Shown piece by piece: positions 43,070-51,306 of a stretch of 64,000 bases of DNA (position 1 is the first letter of the stretch; every line of letters begins with the position of its first letter). The DNA is taken from positions 62,001-126,000 of the forward strand of contig JAIOPH010000001.1 of the NCBI GenBank assembly GCA_021414005.1. The letters are read 5' to 3'. Below the pieces are notes generated by a model. That model searched no databases and was not told the origin of the DNA. It saw nothing but the letters and a program-made list of their open reading frames with translations. The translations under genes were made by a program, and so were the position numbers. Origin of the DNA: Chthoniobacter sp. (GTDB lineage: Bacteria; Verrucomicrobiota; Verrucomicrobiia; Chthoniobacterales; Chthoniobacteraceae).

Positions 43070-43240
43070 TCGAGGGAGTGTTCTGACTTCTGGATTCTCG
43101 GCGGGCCTTCGCCCGCCAGCCTTCTCCCCGCCTTCACCTCCGGGCTATCGGAGATTGGCAAAATGGGGCGTCGTATCCAGTTACAGCAGCGCAACTGCTT
43201 CCGATTTTCACGGAATTCCTGCCTGCGATCCACTGACGTA
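43070..43240 (-). promoter_or_regulatory. Cobalamin (B12) riboswitch
   Basis: Reading leftward, the conserved core is clear. The P3-P4 core GGAATTCCGTGAAAATCGGA, then AGCAGTTGCGCTGCTGTAAC, occupies 43219-43180. GCCAATCTCCG pairs with CGGAG before TGAAGGCGGGG. The 3' conserved strand GAATCCAGAAGTCAGAACAC lies near 43098-43079. These match the AAAATC, CGC, CTGTAAC and AGTCAG signatures of the RF00174-type aptamer in the right order. It lies about 150 bases upstream of the propeller gene and should repress the leftward operon when adenosyl- or other cobalamin is abundant. Confidence 0.9.
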
Positions 43241-43357
43241 AAACTCGCAAAGAACTGCGTGGAGAATTCGCGAGGACCGCGCGGCACACAAGTTATTTTC
43301 TAGCTGCGCGGAATTTTCGCCATTGCCCGCCCCGAAAAACTCCCCCAGTCTGTTTTC

Positions 43358-43939
43358 ATGTTCGCCGCCCTCGCCCTCCTGATCATCGTCGTCGCCTACC
43401 GGATTGCGTCCGGTTTCGTAGGCAGCACGGATTTTTCCTGGATGCACAATTTCGCCCCGCTCGCCGCCGTGGCTCTCTGCGGCGCGGTCTATCTGCCGCG
43501 ACGTTTCGCCTTCGCGCTGCCGCTGACCATGCTTTTTCTGAGCGACCTTGTGCTCAATGTTTTTCACTACCACCAGCCGCTCGCGACCGTGGAAATCCTC
43601 CCGCGTTATCTCGCCCTCGCGCTTATTGCCGGGCTCGGACTGGCGCTGCAGGGCAAGGCGCGCCTCGGCTCGCTGCTCGCCGCCAGCGTCGGCGGCTCGG
43701 TCGCTTTCTACGTCATCACGAATACCGGCTCGTGGTTGTACGAGCCCGGCTACGCCAGGAATGTCGGCGGCTGGCTTCAGGCATTGACCAGGGGTTTACC
43801 GGGGTATCCGGCGACATGGACATTTTACGTCAACACCCTCCTCAGCGACGTGGGTTTCACGCTGCTCTTCGTTGGTTGCATGGCTTGGCAGGCGGGCAAG
43901 CACCATGCGGACGAACCGGAAGTGCTCGCGCCGTGGTGA
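43358..43939 (+). CDS. Small integral membrane protein, DUF6580-like, possible vitamin-transporter S-component-like
   Basis: 193 residues, five to six predicted helices (FAALALLIIVVAYRIASGF, APLAAVALCGAVYL, LPLTMLFLSDLVLNVF, YLALALIAGLGLAL, LLAASVGGSVAFYVI, LLSDVGFTLLFVGCM). The GS.AFYVITNTGSWLY segment is characteristic of a conserved small transporter-like family. The size and topology recall ECF-transporter S components. It is divergent from the cobalamin-riboswitch operon with about 120 bp between the start codon and the 5' end of the riboswitch. A role in cobalamin or precursor handling is inference from position only. Confidence 0.65.
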   Translation: MFAALALLIIVVAYRIASGFVGSTDFSWMHNFAPLAAVALCGAVYLPRRFAFALPLTMLFLSDLVLNVFHYHQPLATVEILPRYLALALIAGLGLALQGKARLGSLLAASVGGSVAFYVITNTGSWLYEPGYARNVGGWLQALTRGLPGYPATWTFYVNTLLSDVGFTLLFVGCMAWQAGKHHADEPEVLAPW

Positions 43940-44046
43940 CGCCGCGACCGCGTTGAAGGTCAGCGTTGCCCACAGTCGGCGGAACCGCCATCGGCACACG
44001 CCCATCCATTCACCGAGCGCGCGATCCTGAATCGCCAAATACGCTC

Positions 44047-46008
44047 CTACCCCTGCGGCAGGATTTTCTTCACCAGCCGGTCGATCCCTTCATTGGCGTA
44101 ATCGCTCTGCGGATAGAGCTTCTGCGCCTTGAGATACCACGCAAGGCTGGAACCAATCTGCTCCTTCTTTTCCAATTCCTGCGCCCCGCGCAGCGTGCGG
44201 ACAAAATCAGCCGCCTTCGTTGTGAGGTCCGCCCGCGTCTGGCTTAGCTTGGAATCATCGGGGAACTGCCCGGCGATCTTTTCCACGCTCTCCCACGCCC
44301 CGGCATAATTCGTCTGCACCGCCATGGCGCTGGCCTGACCGAGTGCGGTCTCGATGACCTGAACGTTTTTCAGCACCTCCTCGAGTTGCTTCTGCTTCTC
44401 GGGGTAAAGAGCGAGCGCCGCAATGAACCGCACGCGGTCGTCAAAAATCTGCCGGTAGTTTTTTTGGCCCGCGAGCGCCTCGAAATCGGCTGCCGCCTTG
44501 GCCTGCGCATCGCCATGTTTGAAAATCATCTTGGAGATCTCCTCAAGGGCTGGATTCCGCGGCCACAACTCGGTGGCCGCAGCCAGCTCGGCTTCGAGCG
44601 TGGCGTTGTCGCCCTTGAACGCGGCATTGCGCGCCTTGGCGAGATGCATCGCGGCCACCTGCTTTGAGGTTTCAATCGCCGCCATCGGCTTCGAGCTGTC
44701 GAAATCCTTCGCGATTTTTTCGAGCTGTTTCACCAGCGTTTCTGCGAGCGTGTAGTCCTTCACGTCGATCGCCGAGATGAGTTGGTTGGTTTTCTGCACA
44801 AACTCCAGCGCCTGCCGCTTCTTCTCGCGCGGCAGGGTGCGGATTTCCGGCATGTATTCACCCACGGTTACGGCCTCGGCCAGCCGCTTCGATGCGCTCT
44901 CGAGTTCACCTTTGGAAACCAAAAACTCAAACGACTTCACCCCTTCGCGCACGTCGCGAATCGCTTCGTTTGCCATCGAGTCCAGCGTGCCCACCGTCGG
45001 CGGCATGCCTGCACTCTTTTCAAAGAGATCCTTGGTGTCCTTGCCGACGTTCAGCTTGGTGTCGCCATCGGTGAAGATCGCGCGATAAAAGCGCGTGCCC
45101 ATGAGCACATGCTGGAAGCGCCGCTGCATGAAGAACTGCACGATCAACGCCTGAAATTCCACCTTCGCCTGAATCGAGGAGATTTCGTTGTTGAGCTGAT
45201 TTTTTTTGATCTGCGCCTCGACCTCCGCAATGCGCTTGGTGTGCTTCGCCTGGGTGATGGAAGCCTCGAACTGCTGCTGATTGGGCGGCTGCTGCTGCCC
45301 ACCCCGCCCGTTCCTGCCCCCACCGCCTCCCCCGTTGTTGGAGACCACGGCTCGGGCACCATCCGCCTTTCCCGCATGCTCGGCGTCCCAGTATTCCTGC
45401 CGCCGCTCATCAGCCAGCGCCGCATTGGCTACCACCAGCCGGTCTTGATTGCGCTGCGATTTCCAAGCACTGGAAACGGCGTCCAAAAGCGCGTCGCAAA
45501 GCCGCGCATCAATGTCGTAACGCGAACCGACCGGCAGCCATTTGACCGCGGCATCGAGATTCTGCGTGGGCACGTAGGTCGAGGACGCCAGCAAGCCCAG
45601 AATCGTGGAAATGACCTTCTGATACTCGCGATCCTCCGCCGTCGTCTCCTCGGGCGCGTTCAGGTATTTCTCAAAGCGCGCCTGGAAAAGCCGGTTGTTG
45701 TTCACATTCCAGTTCTTCCCGCCCCACTGCACTGTCTCCGTGCCCGGATCAAACATCGGGACATCGCCACCCATGACATTCCCGCTTTTCTTTCCGCCGC
45801 CAGTGGCACCGGCACCACCCGCGCCCGCTGCCGGCTGAGCTGCGGGAGCCGCCGGGGCCGCAGGAGCCGGCGCATCCGGAACCTGCGCGCACAGCATCGC
45901 GCTACTCAGCGCGAGGGTACCAGCCGTCAAAGTCCAGCATCGCCGTTTTGCAGCGGAAAGAATGCAGGCGGCGTGAGGGTGGAAGGAACCGGGGAGTGGA
46001 GTGTTCAT
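44047..46008 (-). CDS. Exported helical-repeat protein of unknown function
   Basis: 653 residues with a long signal peptide (RCWTLTAGTLALSSAMLCA), then an Ala/Pro/Gly-rich segment. The body is mainly helical, with charged coiled-coil-like stretches and TPR-like pairs near the C-terminus (SLAWYLKAQKLYPQSDYANE, AWESVEKIAGQFPDDSKL). A Gln/Gly-rich insert (GGGGGGRNGRGGQQQPPNQQ) sits near 225. I do not recognise a named family. Downstream of lepB and a small membrane protein on the same strand (gaps 75 and 19 bp), so likely co-transcribed. Confidence 0.75.
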   Translation of the reverse strand: MNTPLPGSFHPHAACILSAAKRRCWTLTAGTLALSSAMLCAQVPDAPAPAAPAAPAAQPAAGAGGAGATGGGKKSGNVMGGDVPMFDPGTETVQWGGKNWNVNNNRLFQARFEKYLNAPEETTAEDREYQKVISTILGLLASSTYVPTQNLDAAVKWLPVGSRYDIDARLCDALLDAVSSAWKSQRNQDRLVVANAALADERRQEYWDAEHAGKADGARAVVSNNGGGGGGRNGRGGQQQPPNQQQFEASITQAKHTKRIAEVEAQIKKNQLNNEISSIQAKVEFQALIVQFFMQRRFQHVLMGTRFYRAIFTDGDTKLNVGKDTKDLFEKSAGMPPTVGTLDSMANEAIRDVREGVKSFEFLVSKGELESASKRLAEAVTVGEYMPEIRTLPREKKRQALEFVQKTNQLISAIDVKDYTLAETLVKQLEKIAKDFDSSKPMAAIETSKQVAAMHLAKARNAAFKGDNATLEAELAAATELWPRNPALEEISKMIFKHGDAQAKAAADFEALAGQKNYRQIFDDRVRFIAALALYPEKQKQLEEVLKNVQVIETALGQASAMAVQTNYAGAWESVEKIAGQFPDDSKLSQTRADLTTKAADFVRTLRGAQELEKKEQIGSSLAWYLKAQKLYPQSDYANEGIDRLVKKILPQG

Positions 46009-46027
46009 GGGAGACTGAATAGCAGAT

Positions 46028-46420
46028 TTAGATCTTTTTTACATCCTTGGCTTTGAGGATGCCTTTGTCGCCGACTTCGATCTTGAACATGAAGCGCTGC
46101 CCGCGCTCGATGTTCACGCTGTTGAACTGCGGCGGCACCAGAATCGGGAGCAGATCGGAACCGACCTCCACGGAGAAAAGTCGCCCGTTCACGGCGGAAA
46201 ACTCGAGCGACTTCGAAATCGTGCCGTCGAGCTTGTATTCATTGCCCCGCAGACTGTTGGAATTTTCCAAATAATCCGCCACCGGCAGCGCGGTCATCGT
46301 GCGGTAGGGATCACTCGCTTTGCCGAAGATGAGATAGCCGCCGCCGAGCGCGGCCAGCACGATGCCAGCGGCGGCAAAAATCCAAAGAGGGTGGGCAGAG
46401 GAGCTAGCGCGGCGAGCCAT
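46028..46420 (-). CDS. Small membrane-anchored protein of unknown function
   Basis: 130 residues. One transmembrane helix (LWIFAAAGIVLAALGGGYLIF, about 12-32) and an outer beta-rich domain (NEYKLDGTISKSLEFSAVNG, LLPILVPPQFNSVNIERGQR, GILKAKDVKKI). The pattern suggests an OB-like barrel of the kind seen in CcmE-type proteins, but without a haem-binding histidine that I can see. Lies between lepB and the 653-residue exported protein. Confidence 0.7.
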   Translation of the reverse strand: MARRASSSAHPLWIFAAAGIVLAALGGGYLIFGKASDPYRTMTALPVADYLENSNSLRGNEYKLDGTISKSLEFSAVNGRLFSVEVGSDLLPILVPPQFNSVNIERGQRFMFKIEVGDKGILKAKDVKKI

Positions 46421-46495
46421 GGTGGAAAAGGCGGAGGACGGAAGGCGGAAGGGGGAAGAAACGTGGAGTCATTTCAGCAGGTCGAATACCGCTGG

Positions 46496-47710
46496 TTAGT
46501 GGATCAACCCCCAGTGAGAAGCAAACGGCCAATACACAAACACGCCGCGACCCATTAGATTTCGCTCCGGCACCGGCCCCCAGTCGCGGCTGTCGGAACT
46601 GTGGTAGCTGTTGTCGCCCATCGCCCAATAGTGGCGCTCGGGAACTTTGTAGGTGTCATTCGGCGAGCGCAGCACCGGCATGAGAAAGCTCGAAAAACCC
46701 TGTGCGTAACCTCTGTATCCATCCTGTTGCGCCATCACCCGCTCGAAGCAGCGCCCCTGGGCTGGCGATCCATTGACCACAAGCTGCGGCGAATTGATCT
46801 GCAGCTCGTCGCCGGGCACACCCACCAGCCGCTTGATGTAAAACTGTGACGGCAAATCCATATTTATCGTCCACCCCATTCGGTCGGCATAAAACGCCAT
46901 GTCCGGCAGATCGAAATCCGCGACGTTGTTGCGGTCGTGCAGGCCGTCCCGCTCCCGCCGACGCTCGATCGTTGGCAGCTTTTGCGTGTTGAAAACGAAA
47001 ACCTCGCCCCGGCGCGGCGTGCGAAAATGGTACGACATCTTGTCCACAAACACATGGTCGCCCGTGTCCACATAGCCGCGAACGATCGGCTCGCCGCGCC
47101 GGTAAGTGCGGGTGGAATTCACCTGAAAACCATCTCTGACCGTCAGCCGCGGAGCGTGAACGAGATAAGTGTTGCCGCTGCTCATCGTGATCTGCGTGTA
47201 GGTGAAAAAGCGGAACCGCGAAACCTCGTCCATCATGGCCACCGACTCATCGTCCTTCGCCACCACATTGATCCACGTGCGCCCGAGCGCTCCAGCTTGG
47301 AGAATTTGGACCACAACATTTGGCGGCTCGTCGGTCGTGGGGTAGGCGTTGATCCCATTCAGTGTCGGCCACATCGAGCCCGTAGGAATGGTGAACGGCT
47401 GGAGAAAATACGTCCGCACCCCGAGCGCCACCACGATCGCCACGAGGAAAACCTCGCAGTTCTCCCGCCAACCCGCGTCCTTCACCGGTGGCAGATATTT
47501 CCCGCACTGCTCGTCCAGCGCCTTCGCCGCGTTCTCGATCTCGCCCTTCTCCCCCACCCCGCAGGCCTGCTCCAGCCGCGTGATCCCACCCTCAAAATCC
47601 GCAACCTGCGCCACGCTCCACAAGTCCCGCTTGTAGGCCAGCAGTTTGCGCGCGTCCTTCACAAACTGGCGGCCTTGTTTGACGTGCTTGGAGGCGAAAA
47701 AGGAAAACAT
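46496..47710 (-). CDS. lepB: Signal peptidase I
   Basis: 404 residues from ATG 47710 (MFSFFASKH). An N-terminal cytoplasmic extension of about 85 residues precedes a single transmembrane helix (CEVFLVAIVVALGVRTYFL). Box B FTIPTGSMWPTL contains the nucleophile Ser112; box D FYIKRLVGVPGD contains the general base Lys293; box E is AMGDNSYHSSDSRDWGPV. A large insertion of about 120 residues separates the Ser and Lys boxes. It removes signal peptides at the outer face of the inner membrane. Divergent from coaD. Confidence 0.95.
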   Translation of the reverse strand: MFSFFASKHVKQGRQFVKDARKLLAYKRDLWSVAQVADFEGGITRLEQACGVGEKGEIENAAKALDEQCGKYLPPVKDAGWRENCEVFLVAIVVALGVRTYFLQPFTIPTGSMWPTLNGINAYPTTDEPPNVVVQILQAGALGRTWINVVAKDDESVAMMDEVSRFRFFTYTQITMSSGNTYLVHAPRLTVRDGFQVNSTRTYRRGEPIVRGYVDTGDHVFVDKMSYHFRTPRRGEVFVFNTQKLPTIERRRERDGLHDRNNVADFDLPDMAFYADRMGWTINMDLPSQFYIKRLVGVPGDELQINSPQLVVNGSPAQGRCFERVMAQQDGYRGYAQGFSSFLMPVLRSPNDTYKVPERHYWAMGDNSYHSSDSRDWGPVPERNLMGRGVFVYWPFASHWGLIH

Positions 47711-47846
47711 GGGCGCTTGGAGAGAGCGCGCATCCAATCCGAAAGACCCGCCAAGGAAAGCGAAATCTTGCCCCGTTCAACTCGCGTCCGCCGCGAGGCA
47801 AAAGTTTCCCTTCAAATGTCGCGCGGGCTCCGGCAGCTTCCGCCGC

Positions 47847-48335
47847 GTGAGACGCGCAATCTATCCCGGCAGCTTCGACCCCGTGACCAACGGGCACCTC
47901 GACGTGATCGCGCGCGCCGCCAAGCTTTTCGACGAGGTCATCGTGGCCGTCGCCGTCAACGATCAGAAGCGCGGCCTTTTCACCGCCGACGAGCGCACCG
48001 CCCTGATTCGCGGCGCGGTCGCGGGGTGGAAAAACGTGCGCGTCTCCCGGTTCGACGGGCTGCTCGTGGAGTTCGCCAGCGCGCAGGGGGCGACCGCCGT
48101 GGTGCGCGGATTACGCGCCGTGTCGGACTTCGAGTTCGAGTTTCAAATGGCGCTGATGAATCGAAAACTCGACGAGCAGATCGAGACGATCTTTCTCATG
48201 CCGGCCGAGAACTACACGTATCTCAGTTCGCGCATCGTCAAAGAAATCAGCCGGCTCGGTGGCAATGTGGATGCGTTCGTGCCAGCTTCCGTCGCGGGAG
48301 CATTGCGGGAGAAACTCGCGGCGCGACCCGCTTAG
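47847..48335 (+). CDS. coaD: Phosphopantetheine adenylyltransferase
   Basis: 162 residues from a GTG at 47847 (VRRAIYPGSFDP), the family's normal length; the longer frame upstream is unlikely because the conserved strand must begin the protein. Nucleotidyl-transferase motif YPGSFDPVTNGHLDVI, substrate loop VVRGLRAVSDFEFEFQMALM, and C-terminal YLSSRIVKEISRLGG. Catalyses the penultimate step of coenzyme A synthesis. Followed 11 bp later by the DUF177 gene. Confidence 0.96.
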   Translation: MRRAIYPGSFDPVTNGHLDVIARAAKLFDEVIVAVAVNDQKRGLFTADERTALIRGAVAGWKNVRVSRFDGLLVEFASAQGATAVVRGLRAVSDFEFEFQMALMNRKLDEQIETIFLMPAENYTYLSSRIVKEISRLGGNVDAFVPASVAGALREKLAARPA

Positions 48336-48346
48336 AAAGCTGTTCT

Positions 48347-48814
48347 ATGAAAGTTCATCGCAATCAGATTCCCGTCGAAGGTTTGCACCTCGAGGGGACC
48401 GAAAGCAGCCAGATGCTCGATCTCCGCGATCCCGGCATCCAGCCCGCGGGAGACGTTCGCTATTCCCTCGATGTCGGTCTGAGCGAAGGCGGCCTCTTCG
48501 CCACGGGCAGCGTCGGCGTGGATCTCGACCTCGAATGTGTGGTCTGTCTGGAGCGCTTCCGCTACGCGCTCGAAGTGCCGGATTTCGCCTGTCAGATCGA
48601 ACTTTCTGGGGCTGAATCGGTGGACTTGACAGGCATGGTGAGGGAAGACATCTTGCTCGCCCTTCCGCCCCATCCGCATTGCGACTGGAATGGAGAGAAA
48701 GTCTGTCAGGGCGCGTCGCTTCGGGCCAAAACCGAATCCGCGCCCGAGCCGCTCTCCGAGACCCGAGACGCGTGGGGTGCGCTGGACCAGCTAAAAATTA
48801 ACAAGACCAACTGA
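48347..48814 (+). CDS. DUF177/YceD family protein
   Basis: 155 residues from ATG 48347. The DUF177 core includes LECVVCLERFRYALEV with a Cys-x-x-Cys pair and VREDILLALPPHPHC. In most bacteria this gene precedes rpmF, as here (1-bp gap). E. coli YceD has been linked to 23S rRNA processing. Normal length. Confidence 0.88.
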   Translation: MKVHRNQIPVEGLHLEGTESSQMLDLRDPGIQPAGDVRYSLDVGLSEGGLFATGSVGVDLDLECVVCLERFRYALEVPDFACQIELSGAESVDLTGMVREDILLALPPHPHCDWNGEKVCQGASLRAKTESAPEPLSETRDAWGALDQLKINKTN

Positions 48815-48815
48815 T

Positions 48816-48998
48816 ATGGGAGTTCCAAAACGTAAAACATCCAAGATGCGCCTGCGCACCCGCAAGGCCGCCAACCGCTGGCACGCCGCCGCCCTCAACA
48901 AGTGCGGCCAGTGCGGCAGCGCGGTCGTTTCGCACCGCGCCTGCCCCTCCTGCGGCTACTACAAAGGCCGCCAGGTGCTGACCATCGGCGCCGCCTAA
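48816..48998 (+). CDS. rpmF: 50S ribosomal protein L32
   Basis: 60 residues, MGVPKRKTSKMRLRTRKAAN start, with four cysteines as CGQCG and CPSCGYY in the zinc-binding form. Followed by a strong intrinsic terminator. Confidence 0.97.
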   Translation: MGVPKRKTSKMRLRTRKAANRWHAAALNKCGQCGSAVVSHRACPSCGYYKGRQVLTIGAA

Positions 48999-49015
48999 TT
49001 CCTTTGCACCCCGTT

Positions 49016-49056
49016 GCAGCCGCCCCGCTTTTCAGCGTGGGCGGCTGCTTCTTTTT
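49016..49056 (+). terminator. Rho-independent terminator after rpmF
   Basis: Stem GCAGCCGCCC / GGGCGGCTGC (49016-49025 and 49039-49048), extended inward by cgc-ttttca-gcg, followed by TTCTTTTT. Ends the coaD-DUF177-rpmF unit before plsX. Confidence 0.93.
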
Positions 49057-49095
49057 GCCCTTGAACAACGCCCCGGCCGCGTCCGAAATGCGCCC

Positions 49096-50118
49096 ATGAA
49101 AATCGCGCTCGACGCCATGGGCCACGACGACGGCCCGGCCAAGCTGATCGAAGGAGCCGCACTCGCGCTCCGCGAATTTCCGGAAATCACCCGCCTCTTT
49201 CTCACCGGCGAAACCCCGCGCCTCGAAGCCGAACTCAAGCGGATCGCCTGCAGCGACGCGCGCATTCAGATCGTCCACACCACGCAGGTTGTGGAGATGC
49301 ACGACAGCGGCATCGACGCCGTGCGGCGGAAAAAGGATTCCTCCGTCAGCCGCGCCGTTGATCTCGTGAAATGCGGCGACGCCCAAGCTGTGGTCAGCGC
49401 TGGCAATACCGGGGCCGCCGTCAGCGCCGCCACCATCAAGTTGCGAACCCTCCCCGGCATCGAGCGCCCGGCCATTGCCACCCACATGCCCACCGAGGGC
49501 GGCGGCAACTTCATCCTCTGCGACGCCGGCGCGAACCCCGACCCCACTCCGCGCCAAATCCAGGACAACGCCACCATGGCCCTCGCCTACTGCCGCCACG
49601 TCGTCGGCAAGGCCAACCCCACCGCCGGCCTGCTCTCAAATGGCGAAGAGGAATTCAAAGGCAACGAACTCACCCTGGCCGCCCACACTCTGCTGAAAAA
49701 CAGCGGCATGAATTTTCACGGCAACGTCGAGGGCCACGACCTTTTCGCCGGCACCGTGGACGTGGTGGTCACCGACGGCTTCACCGGCAACGTCGTCCTC
49801 AAAACCAGCGAAGCGCTCGCCAAAAGCATCTTCCGTCTGCTCAAGGGCGAACTCATGAAAACACCCGTGCGCAAAGCGGGCGCGCTGCTCTGCCGGCCGG
49901 CCTTTCGCGCCGTCCACAAAGTGACCAACGCCGACAACTACGGCGGCATGCCGCTCCTCGGAGTGAACGGCGTCTGCATCATCGCCCACGGCGGCAGCTC
50001 CCCCATCGCCGTGAAAAACGCCCTCCGCATGGCCGTGCAATCCATCCTCCATCAGGTGAACCCCCACATCATCGAGGAAGCCCGCCGCTGCCACGAGTCG
50101 GCCGCGCAGCCGGCGTAG
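49096..50118 (+). CDS. plsX: Phosphate acyltransferase PlsX
   Basis: 340 residues. Motifs: KIALDAMGHDDGP, VEMHDSGIDAVRRKKDSSV, VVSAGNTGAAVSAA, FILCDAGANPDPTPRQI, LLSNGEEEFKGNELT, VVVTDGFTGNVVLKTSE and GGMPLLGVNGVCIIAHG. Converts acyl-ACP to acyl-phosphate for phospholipid synthesis. The rpmF-plsX order is widely conserved, here separated by a terminator. Confidence 0.96.
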   Translation: MKIALDAMGHDDGPAKLIEGAALALREFPEITRLFLTGETPRLEAELKRIACSDARIQIVHTTQVVEMHDSGIDAVRRKKDSSVSRAVDLVKCGDAQAVVSAGNTGAAVSAATIKLRTLPGIERPAIATHMPTEGGGNFILCDAGANPDPTPRQIQDNATMALAYCRHVVGKANPTAGLLSNGEEEFKGNELTLAAHTLLKNSGMNFHGNVEGHDLFAGTVDVVVTDGFTGNVVLKTSEALAKSIFRLLKGELMKTPVRKAGALLCRPAFRAVHKVTNADNYGGMPLLGVNGVCIIAHGGSSPIAVKNALRMAVQSILHQVNPHIIEEARRCHESAAQPA

Positions 50119-50127
50119 AGCGCCGCG

Positions 50128-51306
50128 ATGCCCGACTCCCCGCGCACCCGCTTCCTCGCGAAGCTCGACGCCGGCCTGCGCGCGGGCGCTTTCGTGAAAT
50201 TGACGCTCAGCGAATATCGCGGCGCGGAGCAAGGCGTGCGCAACCTCTACGCGCGTCCGGTCGAGTTGCGCGACGGACCGCACCTCTCGCTCGTCTGGCG
50301 CTACGCCACACGCGACGTGACAAAAAACGTGCCCGTCCGAGAGGCCGCGGATGCGCTCGGCAAACTGCTCGGCGCCGCGTTTTCCCGCGCGCATCTTTTC
50401 ACCACGACCGGCGACTGGCAGCTCCACTGCGACGCCGAAGGTGCGGGCAAGCTGAAGGCAAGCCGCCCGGTCTTCGCGGTCGCCCCCATGCCGGAGCACG
50501 ATCAGAAAAAGCGTCCGTCACTGACGGTGGAACACGCCCCATTTCTACGCGCCCTCGGCGTGACCTCGGCGACCGGCGAAGCGCGCCCCGGCATGGCCGA
50601 CAAGCTGCGCCAGATTCAGCGCTTCGTGGAAATCCTTGGGCATCTTGTGGACGACTCGCCGCTCCGTGACCGACGCGAGTTGCGCGTGCTCGATATGGGC
50701 GCGGGCAAGGGCTATCTCACCTTCGCCACCGCCGCCTTTTTCCGCGAGAGCGGCGTGGACGCCGAGGTCGTCGGCGTGGAAGCCCGCACCGATCTGGTGG
50801 AACTGACCAACCGCGTGGCCCGCGAGACCGGCTTCGCGCGACTGCGTTTTGAGCACCGCGCGATCGGCGACTTCGCCGGGGAAAATGGCGCGGCTGATTT
50901 ACTCATCGCACTGCACGCCTGCGACACCGCCACGGACGACGCGCTCCATCACGGCATCCGCGCCGGGGCGTCGCTCATCCTCGCCGCGCCCTGCTGCCAT
51001 CAGGAAATCCGTGCGCAACTCACGCCGCCGCCGGTGCTGCGCGAAGTGCTGCGCCACGGCATTCTCGCCGAGCGCGAAGCCGAGATCGTGACCGACGGCA
51101 TCCGCGCCCTGCTCCTCGAAATCCACGGCTACAAAGCCAGCGTCTTCGAGTTCATCTCCAGCGAACACACCGGCAAAAACCTGATGATCGCCGCGCACAA
51201 ACGCTTGCAACCGCCCGACCCCGCGCCGTTGCGCGAACGCCTCCGCGCGCTGCTCGCCTTTTACGGCCTCCGCTCCCCGCGCCTCGCGCAACTCCTCGGC
51301 GAATGA
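50128..51306 (+). CDS. Class I SAM-dependent methyltransferase (Methyltransf_32-like)
   Basis: 392 residues. An N-terminal domain (about 1-170) leads into a Rossmann methyltransferase: SAM motif VLDMGAGKGYLTFA, acidic VVGVEARTDLVELTN, and the diagnostic ALHACDTATDDALHHGI with APCCHQEI. The HACD...CCHQ pattern is shared with METTL25/RRNAD1-type and related putative RNA methyltransferases. Overlaps the next methyltransferase gene by 4 bp, so the two probably act in related steps, likely on RNA. Substrate not known. Confidence 0.85.
   Translation: MPDSPRTRFLAKLDAGLRAGAFVKLTLSEYRGAEQGVRNLYARPVELRDGPHLSLVWRYATRDVTKNVPVREAADALGKLLGAAFSRAHLFTTTGDWQLHCDAEGAGKLKASRPVFAVAPMPEHDQKKRPSLTVEHAPFLRALGVTSATGEARPGMADKLRQIQRFVEILGHLVDDSPLRDRRELRVLDMGAGKGYLTFATAAFFRESGVDAEVVGVEARTDLVELTNRVARETGFARLRFEHRAIGDFAGENGAADLLIALHACDTATDDALHHGIRAGASLILAAPCCHQEIRAQLTPPPVLREVLRHGILAEREAEIVTDGIRALLLEIHGYKASVFEFISSEHTGKNLMIAAHKRLQPPDPAPLRERLRALLAFYGLRSPRLAQLLGE

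Noticed and set aside
46937..48346. Upstream extension of the DUF177 frame through lepB antisense and coaD
   Set aside because: Shadow of lepB and coaD; the DUF177 homology begins at the ATG at 48347.
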